Of a DNA stretch of 11,409 nucleotides, positions 1 to 7,083 are shown one piece after another. Both the position numbers and the translations under genes were made by a program. The notes below the pieces were generated by a model that had not been told where the DNA came from, made no database searches, and was given only the letters and a program-made list of their open reading frames with translations. The stretch comes from Phascolarctobacterium sp. (GTDB taxonomy: Bacteria; Bacillota; Negativicutes; Acidaminococcales; Acidaminococcaceae), in contig JAEDNJ010000033.1 in NCBI GenBank assembly GCA_016302525.1, forward strand, positions 1-11,409. Reading direction: 5' to 3'. Every line of letters begins with the position of its first letter. The first letter of the stretch is position 1.

Positions 1-489
1 ATGCTCACGGGTGACAACAAAAGGACGGCTGAGGCTATTGGCAAGCAGGTGGGCATAGACGAGGCTGTAGCGCAGGTGCTGCCGCAGGATAAGGAGGTCA
101 TTGTCAAACGGCTGCAGACCGAAGGGCACAGGGTTGCCATGGTTGGTGATGGCATTAATGATGCTCCTGCTCTGGCGAGAGCGGATGTGGGCATTGCTAT
201 CGGCGCTGGTACAGATGTGGCGATTGAGTCGGCAGATATTGTGCTCATGCGCAGTGATCTTGTGGATGTTTCGCGGGCCATTAAGCTGAGCAAGGGCGTT
301 ATGCGCAACATTAAGGAAAACCTTTTTTGGGCGCTCATCTATAACGCTATTGGAATTCCTGTAGCGGCAGGAGTGCTGTATCCGCACTTCGGCATTTTGC
401 TGAATCCGTTGCTGGCAGCCACAGCTATGAGCTGCAGCTCTGTAAGTGTCGTGACGAACGCTTTGCGACTGAGATTTTTTAATATGTAG
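1..489 (+). CDS. copA: Cu(+)-translocating P-type ATPase, C-terminal fragment (5' end outside window)
   Basis: This is the last 162 codons of a heavy-metal P1B ATPase, an inner-membrane pump that exports Cu(+) using ATP. The reading frame is open from base 1, so the ATG there is internal. Visible are the P-domain TGDN motif (fragment residues 3-6), the hinge motif GDGINDAP (49-56), and two C-terminal membrane segments (about 106-126 and 129-150). The first membrane segment carries the Tyr-Asn pair (114-115) and the second carries Met143 with Ser146-Ser147. In the established P1B-1 subgroup these YN and MxxSS signatures form the Cu(+) sites, which favours copper over zinc or cadmium. The protein ends soon after the last helix, as in typical CopA. 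The metal-binding N-terminus, the CPC motif and the DKTGT phosphorylation site lie outside the window. The opening residues of the last helix (Met-Ser-Cys-Ser-Ser) carry an extra Cys, which may be normal variation. Confidence 0.93.
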   Translation: MLTGDNKRTAEAIGKQVGIDEAVAQVLPQDKEVIVKRLQTEGHRVAMVGDGINDAPALARADVGIAIGAGTDVAIESADIVLMRSDLVDVSRAIKLSKGVMRNIKENLFWALIYNAIGIPVAAGVLYPHFGILLNPLLAATAMSCSSVSVVTNALRLRFFNM

Positions 490-512
490 TTTAAAATGCT
501 ATAAGAATATTA

Positions 513-641
513 AGAGAGCAATTATATATCGACGCTTCCTGTAAAGTATCTAGCGTATTGAGCTCCTAGCTGCTATTGCTTCAACAGCTCATTCGCTAAA
601 AGCTGCAATGGTCGCTTGTCGATAATATAATTGCTCTTTTT
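513..641 (+). terminator. Long branched inverted repeat after copA, ending in a T run
   Basis: Bases 515-533 pair with 618-637 over 19 bp with one bulged A (624). The right arm runs directly into TTTTT (637-641), so on the + strand this could end copA transcription. Inside the outer stem a second imperfect stem pairs 551-564 with 586-598. An alternative small stem pairs AGCTG (568-572) with CAGCT (585-589). The outer stem is AT-rich and its arms are about 85 nt apart, which is much longer than an ordinary intrinsic terminator. It could instead be a small structured RNA or a MITE-like element; TTAA occurs on both flanks (510-513 and 644-647). The pairing is seen directly; the function is inferred. 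Confidence 0.5.
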
Positions 642-697
642 AGTTAATAGTGGATTGATTATTGAAGAATGAGCCTAAAAAATTGAAAACCCCCTCG

Positions 698-730
698 CCA
701 AATTGACGAATTGGGTATATAATATTAAAT
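698..730 (+). promoter_or_regulatory. Candidate promoter with operator-like dyad upstream of the dehydrogenase cluster
   Basis: This AT-rich stretch contains TTGACG (703-708) followed 16 nt later by TTAAAT (725-730), and a perfect TATAAT (718-723) that lacks a good -35 at the usual distance. An imperfect dyad with CCAA and TTGG ends covers 698-714 and overlaps the TTGACG, as a repressor or activator site would. The expected leader to the first gene is about 45-55 nt and ends in a very strong AGGAGGGG ribosome binding site at 771-778. The hexamers are seen; the start site and the regulation are inferred. Confidence 0.35.
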
Positions 731-783
731 TGAGTAATTGTATATTACAAGCATATTTATAGACAACTCTAGGAGGGGAAAAG

Positions 784-2193
784 ATGAAGCCATATAATAA
801 GCTTAGCGCTGAAATGCTCGATGAGCTCATTGCCGTTGTAGGCAAGGATTATGTGATTGTTGACCCGGAAAGACTGGACCAATACAAGACAGACGAGGAA
901 TATGACCCGCGTCGCTTTGTTGTACCGGAAGCAGTAGTCATTCCTGCTAATGCAGAGGAAATTGCTGCTATCGTCAAGCTGTGCAACAAATATAATGTTC
1001 CCGTCACTGTTCGTGGCGGCGGCACCTCTTTAGCAGATGGTGCGATTGCTGTGTGTGGCGGTATCATTTTGGTGATGACTCGCCTCAACCGCATTTTAGA
1101 AATGAATACCACTGGTATGTATATGGTAGTAGAGGCTGGCGTGCGCACGAAGGATATCCAAAACATGGCCAATGAGGCTGGCTATCTCTACGCTGGCGAC
1201 CCTTGCTCTGCTGAAAGCTGCCTGATTGGCGGCAACCTGGCTACGAATGCTGGCGGCAACCGCGCTGTACGCTATGGCGTAACCCGTAATCAGGTATACA
1301 GCCTGGAAATGGTTACTCCCACTGGCGAAATTGTGGAGCTGGGCGGTCGTTTGAAAAAATGCTCTACCGGCTATTGCATGGAGCAGCTGGTTATGGGCTC
1401 CGAGGGTACGCTGGGTATTATCACCAAGGCTACCTTGAAGCTGTGCCCCCTGCCTCCCTATCGCTTTGATATGCTGGCAGTTTTCACTGACCCGCAAAAG
1501 GCTATTGATGTCGTGCCTCTGTTAATCCAAGCTGGCGTAAATCCCACCAGTCTGGAATACATGGATAATTCCTATGTGCGTGGCACGGCTGACTTTATTG
1601 AGTTTAAGGGCGCTCCCCACTATGAGGATGGTATCTATGTTATCGTCACTGTAGAAACCTTTAACGAGGACGAGCTTGATATGAAGATGGAGCAGCTGGC
1701 AGAGCTGTGCGAGGAGGCTGGCGCTGTAGAGGTGCTGGAGGCTGACGACCGTATTTGGGCTATGCGCCGCAACTGTCAGGAATCCATTAGCCTAGTTTCC
1801 AAGGTTTCCCTGACAGATGATGTGGTTGTGCCCACAGAGAAAATTGCTGACCTCATTAAAAAGATTATGGAGGTTAGCGAAAAATATCCCTTCCCCGTAC
1901 CTGCAAAGATTAATGCTCATGTGGGCGACGGCAACCTGCACATTGTGCTCTGCAAGGGCGAGCTTTCTGATGAGGACTGGGAAAAATATGTCCACGAATT
2001 CCATGAAGAGGTTTATGCTTATGCCTATGCTCAGGGTGGCCGCTTAGCTGGCGAGCACGGCATTGGCGCCAAGAAGCTGAGCTACATGGAAGAATTTACG
2101 CCTGCTGGGGAGCTGGAGCTCATGCGCAGAATTAAGCTGGCCTGGGACCCCAATTTGATTCTCAACCCCGGCAAGGTATTTGATGTAAAATAA
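784..2193 (+). CDS. FAD-linked 2-hydroxyacid dehydrogenase (GlcD/D-lactate dehydrogenase family), copy 1
   Basis: This is a cytosolic flavoprotein of the VAO/PCMH superfamily, 469 aa, the usual size for stand-alone GlcD-like enzymes. The FAD-binding half (about 45-220) shows RGGGTS (77-82), a GDPCSAESCLIGGNLATNAGG block (138-158) and GSEGTLG (205-211). The C-terminal FAD-oxidase half shows RRNC near 325, HVGDGNLH (379-386), GEHGIG (423-428) and an NPGK motif at the end (461-464). Family members oxidise glycolate, D-lactate or D-2-hydroxyglutarate to the 2-oxoacid. The exact substrate cannot be read here. There is no signal peptide and no Fe-S CCG domain, so electrons must go to a partner (ETF, a GlcF/LutA-like protein or quinone) encoded elsewhere. 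The ATG at 784 follows a strong AGGAGGGG at 7-nt spacing. It is followed by two paralogues on the same strand, the next beginning 15 nt after the stop, which indicates an operon. Confidence 0.9.
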   Translation: MKPYNKLSAEMLDELIAVVGKDYVIVDPERLDQYKTDEEYDPRRFVVPEAVVIPANAEEIAAIVKLCNKYNVPVTVRGGGTSLADGAIAVCGGIILVMTRLNRILEMNTTGMYMVVEAGVRTKDIQNMANEAGYLYAGDPCSAESCLIGGNLATNAGGNRAVRYGVTRNQVYSLEMVTPTGEIVELGGRLKKCSTGYCMEQLVMGSEGTLGIITKATLKLCPLPPYRFDMLAVFTDPQKAIDVVPLLIQAGVNPTSLEYMDNSYVRGTADFIEFKGAPHYEDGIYVIVTVETFNEDELDMKMEQLAELCEEAGAVEVLEADDRIWAMRRNCQESISLVSKVSLTDDVVVPTEKIADLIKKIMEVSEKYPFPVPAKINAHVGDGNLHIVLCKGELSDEDWEKYVHEFHEEVYAYAYAQGGRLAGEHGIGAKKLSYMEEFTPAGELELMRRIKLAWDPNLILNPGKVFDVK

Positions 2194-2208
2194 GACGGAG
2201 AAGGACTA

Positions 2209-3603
2209 ATGTATAATAAAGTAACTCCTGAATTTTTAGCTGAGCTAAGGCTGGCCTTGGGCGCAGACTATGTTTATACGGACGAGGGTACGCTGGACCG
2301 CTATAAAACAGACGAGGAAGCGGATGAACGCTGCTTTGCTGTGCCGGAGGCTGTGGTAAAGCCCGGCAGCGCTGAGGAAATCGCCGCTGTCATGAAGCTC
2401 TGCAATAAATATCTGGTGCCGGTGACGGTACGAGGCGGCGGCACTGGCCTAGGTGATGGGGCTATTGCCCAGCAGGGCGGCATTGTGCTCTTAATGGAGC
2501 GGCTCAATAAAATCATTGAGCTGAACAAGGAGGCAATGTACCTGATTGCGGAGGCTGGCGTGCTGACCAAGGATATTCAGGCTCTGGCGAACGCTGAGGG
2601 TCTGCTCTATGCTGGCGACCCCTGCTCTGCCGACAGCTGCCAAATTGGCGGTAATCTGGCTACGAATGCTGGCGGCAACAAGGCCGTGCGCTATGGTGTC
2701 ACCCGTCATCAGGTTTATGCTGTGGAAATTGTTACCCCTGAGGGCGAGATTGTACAGCTAGGCGGTCGCCTGAAAAAATCCTCCACGGGCTACTGCATGG
2801 AGCAGCTGGTGATTGGCAGCGAGGGTACGCTGGGCGTTATTACCAAGGTAACCTTAAAGCTGCAGCCCCTGCCACCCTACAGAATGGACCTCCTGGCTAT
2901 CTTCCACACCCCTGTGGAGGCCATTAGCGTGGTTAGCAAAATTGCTCAGGCAGGGATTAACCCTACGAGCATAGAATATATGGATAACGCCAATGTTCGC
3001 ACCACCTCGCAGTTTTTAGACTTCCCCGGTGCCCCGCATTTAGAGGATGGTATTTATGTCATCATTGCCGTGGAAACCTTTAGCGAGGAGGAGCTGGAGC
3101 AAAAGGTGGAGAAGCTGGACGAGCTTTGCACAGAATGTGGCGCTGTTGAGGTTCTGGAGGCAGATGAGCGCATTTGGAATATGCGCCGCAACTGTCTCGA
3201 ATCTGTGCGGCTGGTGAGCCTCGTTTGCACTACAGATGATGTGGTGGTGCCCGTAGATGAGCTCAGCGACATGGTGAAGTTCATCATTGAGACGGTTAAG
3301 AAATATCCCTTCCCTTTGCGTATCAATGCGCATATCGGTGACGGCAATCTGCATATTGTGCTGTGCAAGATGGAGCTGACGGACGAGGAATGGGAGGAGC
3401 AGCTGAGCAGGTTTACCGAGGAGGTTTATACCTATGCCTATGCTCATGGCGGCAGGCTGTCGGGCGAGCACGGTATCGGCTCGAAAAAGGCGGGCTTCTT
3501 GGAACGCTTTACGCCCAAGGGAGAGCTGGAGCTGATGCGGCTGATAAAAAGAGCCTGGGACCCCAAGTTAATTTTGAATCCTGGTAAGGTGTTTAACGCT
3601 TAG
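2209..3603 (+). CDS. FAD-linked 2-hydroxyacid dehydrogenase (GlcD/D-lactate dehydrogenase family), copy 2
   Basis: This 464-aa paralogue of the upstream gene aligns over its full length without large gaps. It keeps the FAD-domain signatures RGGG (75-78), GDPCSADSC (137-145), GGNLATNAGG (148-157) and GSEGTLG (203-209). It also keeps the C-terminal signatures HIGDGNLH (375-382), SGEHGIG (418-424) and the final NPGKVF. It differs from copy 1 around the RGGG loop (GTGLGDGAIAQQGG) and lacks several cysteines that copies 1 and 3 share, such as the Cys in KKCSTGYC, which is KKSSTGYC here. It starts at ATG 2209 with GGAG at 2197-2200, only 15 nt after the first gene's stop, so translation and transcription are probably coupled. 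The substrate is unknown. The conserved histidines and the arginine near RRNC suggest an active enzyme. Confidence 0.9.
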   Translation: MYNKVTPEFLAELRLALGADYVYTDEGTLDRYKTDEEADERCFAVPEAVVKPGSAEEIAAVMKLCNKYLVPVTVRGGGTGLGDGAIAQQGGIVLLMERLNKIIELNKEAMYLIAEAGVLTKDIQALANAEGLLYAGDPCSADSCQIGGNLATNAGGNKAVRYGVTRHQVYAVEIVTPEGEIVQLGGRLKKSSTGYCMEQLVIGSEGTLGVITKVTLKLQPLPPYRMDLLAIFHTPVEAISVVSKIAQAGINPTSIEYMDNANVRTTSQFLDFPGAPHLEDGIYVIIAVETFSEEELEQKVEKLDELCTECGAVEVLEADERIWNMRRNCLESVRLVSLVCTTDDVVVPVDELSDMVKFIIETVKKYPFPLRINAHIGDGNLHIVLCKMELTDEEWEEQLSRFTEEVYTYAYAHGGRLSGEHGIGSKKAGFLERFTPKGELELMRLIKRAWDPKLILNPGKVFNA

Positions 3604-3654
3604 GCTTAAACTAGAATAGACTTACAAAAGTAGTATGGAAAGGTTGGAAAGAAA

Positions 3655-5055
3655 ATGAAAAAGTATAATCCCGTTACTGAAGAGGTACTAGAGGAGCTGC
3701 GTGCTGCCCTGGGTGCAGAATATGTGCGTGCTGATGAAGGAACTCTGGACCGCTATAAGACTGATGAAGAGCCGGATCCGCATTATCATCATCTGCCTGA
3801 GGTAGTTGTACTGCCCGGCAGCACAGAAGAAGTGGCTGCAGTAATGAAGATTGCTAATAAATATATGGTTCCCGTAACTCCGCGTGGTGGCGGCACCAGC
3901 GTATCCTGCGGTGCAGTGCCCGTATGTGGTGGTATCGTGCTCTTAATCGAGCGCCTGAATAAAATTATTGAGCTCAATACTGATGCTATGTATATGACTG
4001 TGCAGGCTGGCGTTTTGACGAAGGAAATTCAAGCTAAGGCTAATGCAGCAGGCCTACTCTATGCTGGCGATCCCTGCTCTGCTGAAAGCTGCATGATTGG
4101 CGGCAACCTGGCTACCAATGCTGGCGGTAACAAGGCTGTACGCTATGGCACAACCCGCCACCAGGTATATTCCTTAGAGGTTGTTACTCCTACTGGCGAA
4201 ATCACTACCCTCGGCGGTCGTTTGAAAAAATGCTCCACCGGCTATTGCTTAGAACAGCTCATGATGGGCTGTGAGGGCACGCTGGGCATTATCACCGGCG
4301 CTACCTTAAAGCTGCTCCCTCTGTGCCCCTATCGCGTAGACATCTTTGCTGTTTTCACTGATGTAAACAAGGCTGTTAATCTGGTGCCCATGCTGATTAA
4401 GGCTGGTCTTAATCCTACTAGCGTAGAATTTATGGATAATTTCTTTGTACGCGCTGCCTGCGACTACAGTGACATCCGTTTACCTCATTATGAGGATGGT
4501 AACTATGTTATCGTTACTGTAGAGACCTATAATGAGGACGAGCTGGACAGCAAGATGGAGCAGCTAGACGAAATCTGCACTGCTGCTGGCGCTGACTATG
4601 TAGGCGAGGCTGACGAGCGCGTTTGGACTGTACGCCGCAACTGCTTAGAGGGCTCTAAGGCTCTGTCCAAGGTAAGCACCTCTGACGACCTAGTTGTGCC
4701 GCAAAACCTCATTGCCTCCACTATCTCTACCCTCTGTGAGGAAGCAAAGAAATTCCACTTCAAGGTTTGCACTCTGGCCCATGCTGGCGATGGCAACCTG
4801 CACTTTAATATCCTGAAAATGGATATGGAGGACGAGCTGTGGGAGAAAGAGGTTAAGGAGTTCCACGAAATTTGCTACAAATACATCTACAGCGTAGGCG
4901 GTCGTATGTCTGGCGAGCATGGCATTGGCTTCAAGCACGTTTATGACCTAGAGCAATACTGCGACCCTGTAGAAATGAGCATTATGAAATCCATTAAGAA
5001 GGCTTTGGACCCGAATCTCATTCTGAATCCGGGCAAGCTGATTGATGTAGAATAA
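3655..5055 (+). CDS. FAD-linked 2-hydroxyacid dehydrogenase (GlcD/D-lactate dehydrogenase family), copy 3
   Basis: This is the third tandem paralogue, 466 aa. The family signatures are present: RGGGTS (77-82), GDPCSAESCMIGGNLATNAGG (138-158), HAGDGNLH (376-383), SGEHGIG (419-425) and NPGK near the end. It is the most divergent of the three. The usual GSEGTLG is GCEGTLG (205-211), the residue before RGGG is Pro instead of Val, and the segment around 255-275 (FFVRAACDYSDIR) differs strongly from the other two. The stretch before the catalytic GDGN motif reads CTLAHAGDGNLHF, which is closer to the canonical HAGDGNLH of GlcD than copies 1 and 2. The gap from copy 2 is 51 nt with no obvious promoter. 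A purine-rich AAAGG and GGAAAG region precedes ATG 3655. A different substrate preference from copies 1 and 2 is an inference. Confidence 0.89.
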   Translation: MKKYNPVTEEVLEELRAALGAEYVRADEGTLDRYKTDEEPDPHYHHLPEVVVLPGSTEEVAAVMKIANKYMVPVTPRGGGTSVSCGAVPVCGGIVLLIERLNKIIELNTDAMYMTVQAGVLTKEIQAKANAAGLLYAGDPCSAESCMIGGNLATNAGGNKAVRYGTTRHQVYSLEVVTPTGEITTLGGRLKKCSTGYCLEQLMMGCEGTLGIITGATLKLLPLCPYRVDIFAVFTDVNKAVNLVPMLIKAGLNPTSVEFMDNFFVRAACDYSDIRLPHYEDGNYVIVTVETYNEDELDSKMEQLDEICTAAGADYVGEADERVWTVRRNCLEGSKALSKVSTSDDLVVPQNLIASTISTLCEEAKKFHFKVCTLAHAGDGNLHFNILKMDMEDELWEKEVKEFHEICYKYIYSVGGRMSGEHGIGFKHVYDLEQYCDPVEMSIMKSIKKALDPNLILNPGKLIDVE

Positions 5056-5070
5056 GATTAAATTCTGAGC

Positions 5071-5105
5071 CTGCCAGGGCTCTTAGCTAACAAGGGCTCT
5101 GGCAG
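5071..5105 (+). terminator. Strong hairpin after the dehydrogenase cluster, lacking a T run
   Basis: Bases 5071-5084 pair with 5092-5105 over 14 bp, counting two G-U pairs, around a 7-nt loop (5085-5091). It begins 16 nt after the stop codon of copy 3. No T run follows on the + strand (CTATGAGTAAAGG). It may therefore be a 3'-end stabiliser, a processing site or an inefficient or factor-assisted terminator rather than a classical intrinsic one. The gene at 5129 starts only 24 nt after the hairpin and has no promoter of its own that I can see. Confidence 0.6.
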
Positions 5106-5128
5106 CTATGAGTAAAGGTTGAAGAACA

Positions 5129-5866
5129 ATGGCTAATAATACCTCAACTGGTATGGCAATCAAGGGGAGCAAGCTGCGTATGCAGCAGGTGGCTAACAAT
5201 TCTCTGTGGCGGGAGCGGCTCAATGCCCTGCTAGAGGATGAGCTGCAATGGCTGAGCCCGATTGCCAAAACCAATTTTCTAGAATATCAGTTGAATCAGG
5301 ACGAGGTGCTGAGGTTCTTTATGACTACAGCAGCAGAGGCCAACAGCATTTTTGCCTTTTGGCCCCGTCGCCAGCCGAGCTGGGATGGCATTGCTGTAGG
5401 TAAGCAGGGAACTCTGTATCTTTTTGTGGCGCAATCACACACCAAGGAGAAGGCAGGCAAGCTGGCTGCAGCAGACCCGAAAAACAGAGAGCTCATTCGT
5501 CAAACCATGCAGAGGATTCAGGAAACCTATTATCCTCAGGGAGAGTTTTCGCTGTGGGTAGAGGGGTATTATCAGCTGGCTAATAAAATTACCTTCCTGC
5601 GGATATTCCAGGAGCGCGAGAGAATGCTGCGGGCCCTGCATTTACGGCAGGTGAAGCTGGTCTTTTTGAGCTTTGCCGAGGATGTGACCCTGGGCAAGAT
5701 GGCGGCAGGCGTTGAGGACTGGCAGCATTTTTGGCTGGGCCAAACTCTGGAAAATGGCACTGCCATTCCTGGGGTAATTGAGCTTTTGACAGGCAAAAGA
5801 GAGCTGCCGCGCGACCTCTTGCTGGTTAATTTTAATCTTACTAAAGGGGCCATGAGCCTGCTTTAA
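5129..5866 (+). CDS. Uncharacterised protein resembling a PD-(D/E)XK-fold family, catalytic site apparently degenerate
   Basis: This is a 245-aa soluble protein with no signal peptide or membrane segment. From memory it matches a family of small uncharacterised proteins with the order Pro-x-Trp-Asp, then a hydrophobic strand with E-x-K-x-H, then a YxYAN-type helix and an hVFhyF-type strand. Here I see QPSWDGI (about 82-88), a strand reading LYLFVAQSH (about 95-103), the YYQLANKITFL helix (about 147-157) and KLVFLSFAED (about 175-184). The usual Glu-x-Lys positions are Val and Gln, so nuclease activity looks unlikely. It could bind nucleic acid or act as a regulator, but no function is known. 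It follows the dehydrogenase cluster on the same strand across a 73-nt gap that contains a strong hairpin. Only a weak AAAGG lies 10 nt before ATG 5129, which suggests low expression. The reading frame is certain; the family assignment is moderate. Confidence 0.72.
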   Translation: MANNTSTGMAIKGSKLRMQQVANNSLWRERLNALLEDELQWLSPIAKTNFLEYQLNQDEVLRFFMTTAAEANSIFAFWPRRQPSWDGIAVGKQGTLYLFVAQSHTKEKAGKLAAADPKNRELIRQTMQRIQETYYPQGEFSLWVEGYYQLANKITFLRIFQERERMLRALHLRQVKLVFLSFAEDVTLGKMAAGVEDWQHFWLGQTLENGTAIPGVIELLTGKRELPRDLLLVNFNLTKGAMSLL

Positions 5867-5927
5867 GAAGAATTTTAGACAAAAACGCAAATTCTAGCAG
5901 GATTTTTGCAAAGTATGGAGAAATAGG

Positions 5928-5955
5928 TTGATTAACATCTTTTTTCATTTATCTT
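5928..5955 (+). promoter_or_regulatory. Candidate promoter for the universal stress protein gene
   Basis: TTGATT (5928-5933) and TATCTT (5950-5955) are separated by 16 nt in an AT-rich gap of 118 nt. They lie about 30 nt upstream of the TTG start codon at 5985. The match is imperfect, but it is the best sigma-A-like pair in the gap. A weak 7-bp inverted repeat (5869-5875 with 5889-5895) just after the preceding stop codon has no T run and is not a convincing terminator. Confidence 0.35.
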
Positions 5956-5984
5956 GTTTTGAGTTTTAAAAGGAGCAATTTAGA

Positions 5985-6833
5985 TTGAGTACATTCGACA
6001 AGGTCATGTTGGCTACAGATTTAACGCCGCAGTCCGACAATTTGCTAGGATGTTTAATGAGTCTGTGCCCTGATGTGGAGACTGAAATCGTATTGGCGCA
6101 CGTGTTTGATGATGACGAAGACGCCGACCCCCACGGTAGTCACTATAAGGAGGCTATCAACCATTTAGCAAGCTATAAGGAGAAGCTGGCGGGAGCTGGC
6201 TATGAGAGTATTGCTGTGCACACTCCTGAGGGAGATGATGCAGACGAGGTGCTGAATAAGCTGGCAGAAAAGCTTGAGGTAGACCTCGTGCTGGTGGCTT
6301 CGCATGGCAAGGGCTTTTTTGAGCGCACCTTCCATGGCAGCACTACCTATGATTTAGCTAAGGACATCACTATTCCTCTCTTTATTGACAGGGATGATGA
6401 TGATGACAATAATGATAAGCTGCTGGCTAATATTTTGGTAGCAACTGATTTTTCTAAGCGCTCGCTGGAATCCTTAAATGTGATTCGTGCTCTGCGTGAG
6501 CACGTGGGCAAGGTGCATTTTCTGCACGTCATTGAGCATTATCGTGACCATCAGGAATATCGCAATAAGCGTAGTGATGCCGAAATGCAGCTCGAAGAGC
6601 TGGTGGAGGAAATCAAGACCTTTGGCGTAGAGGCTGATTATCATGTGGCTAAGGGCACTGCTTCCAAGAGAATAGCCGAGCTGGCTGAGCAGGAAAACAT
6701 CAGCATGATTATGCTGGGGCGTGGCGGCACAGACATGGCTACGGGTCTGGAGCTGGGCAGCACTGCTGAAAATGTCATTCTTAAGGTGGATAGATCGCTC
6801 TTACTCTTGCCTGTTGATGATAACGACGACTAA
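5985..6833 (+). CDS. Tandem-domain universal stress protein (two UspA domains)
   Basis: This 282-aa cytosolic protein is built of two Usp domains (about 3-135 and 144-277) joined by an Asp-rich linker near residues 136-143. Each domain opens with a beta strand ending in ATD (VMLATD and ILVATD). The nucleotide loop of domain 2, GRGG then nine residues then GS, fits the ATP-binding pattern G-2x-G-9x-G(S/T) known from MJ0577-type Usps. In domain 1 the first Gly is Ala (ASHG then nine residues then GS), so its nucleotide binding may be altered. The protein ends in an acidic tail (DDNDD). The start is TTG at 5985: AGGAG at 5971-5975 is 9 nt upstream, and translation from there gives the normal Usp N-terminus (STFDKVMLATD). 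Usps generally respond to starvation or stress; the specific role is unknown. No clear terminator follows, and the next element is the tRNA promoter. Confidence 0.9.
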   Translation: MSTFDKVMLATDLTPQSDNLLGCLMSLCPDVETEIVLAHVFDDDEDADPHGSHYKEAINHLASYKEKLAGAGYESIAVHTPEGDDADEVLNKLAEKLEVDLVLVASHGKGFFERTFHGSTTYDLAKDITIPLFIDRDDDDDNNDKLLANILVATDFSKRSLESLNVIRALREHVGKVHFLHVIEHYRDHQEYRNKRSDAEMQLEELVEEIKTFGVEADYHVAKGTASKRIAELAEQENISMIMLGRGGTDMATGLELGSTAENVILKVDRSLLLLPVDDNDD

Positions 6834-6890
6834 TTTGAATTGCTTTTATAAAGTTTTTAACAATTTTTGCCTATTTTTGCTAAAAAGTGC

Positions 6891-6919
6891 TTGACTTTTC
6901 AAGCTCATATCTGTATAAT
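6891..6919 (+). promoter_or_regulatory. Consensus sigma-A promoter for the tRNA-Ser / SRP RNA unit
   Basis: TTGACT (6891-6896) and TATAAT (6914-6919) are separated by exactly 17 nt. This is the best promoter in the window and fits a stable-RNA gene. Transcription would begin near 6926, giving a leader of about 60 nt before the tRNA. It lies 57 nt after the stop codon of the stress protein gene. Confidence 0.88.
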
Positions 6920-6920
6920 A

Positions 6921-6950
6921 TCACTTGCAGTCACAAAAGGCTGCAAGTGA
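6921..6950 (+). repeat. Perfect 10-bp inverted repeat over the tRNA-Ser transcription start
   Basis: TCACTTGCAG (6921-6930) and CTGCAAGTGA (6941-6950) are perfect reverse complements separated by 10 nt. The left arm begins one base after the -10 box and overlaps the expected start site near 6926. It therefore sits like a DNA operator. If transcription starts at the upstream edge it would instead form a leader hairpin. Regulation is inferred only from position. Confidence 0.7.
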
Positions 6951-6985
6951 ATATTGAACTGGCAATTATGCCCAATTTCAACCTT

Positions 6986-7075
6986 GGAGAGATGACCGAG
7001 TGGTTGAAGGTGCACGCCTGGAAAGCGTGTGTACGAGGAATCGTACCAAGGGTTCGAATCCCTTTCTCTCCGCCA
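6986..7075 (+). tRNA. tRNA-Ser, anticodon GGA
   Basis: This is a 90-nt class II tRNA. The acceptor GGAGAGA (6986-6992) pairs with TCTCTCC (7065-7071), the discriminator is G7072 and CCA (7073-7075) is encoded. The anticodon stem CACGC/GCGTG (7013-7017, 7025-7029) encloses loop CTGGAAA with anticodon GGA at 7020-7022, reading UCC and UCU. A long variable arm (stem 7031-7036 with 7041-7046) is diagnostic of tRNA-Ser. The T arm is AAGGG, TTCGAAT, CCCTT (7048-7064). It is transcribed from the consensus promoter at 6891-6919. Confidence 0.97.
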
Positions 7076-7083
7076 CTTAAAAA

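Noticed and set aside
1096..1497. 133-aa open frame on the - strand inside dehydrogenase copy 1
   Set aside because: It lies fully antisense to a well-conserved gene; similar antisense frames occur in the paralogues because the sequences are related. There is no ribosome binding site or recognisable domain.
3040..3471. 143-aa open frame on the - strand inside dehydrogenase copy 2
   Set aside because: It is a shadow of the conserved + strand coding sequence, with no independent evidence.
784..5055. Three-fold repetition as a sign of a mobile element or assembly error
   Set aside because: The copies differ throughout at both the base and protein level and have different spacers, so they are old paralogues and not a recent duplication or misassembly. 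No transposase or terminal repeats flank them.
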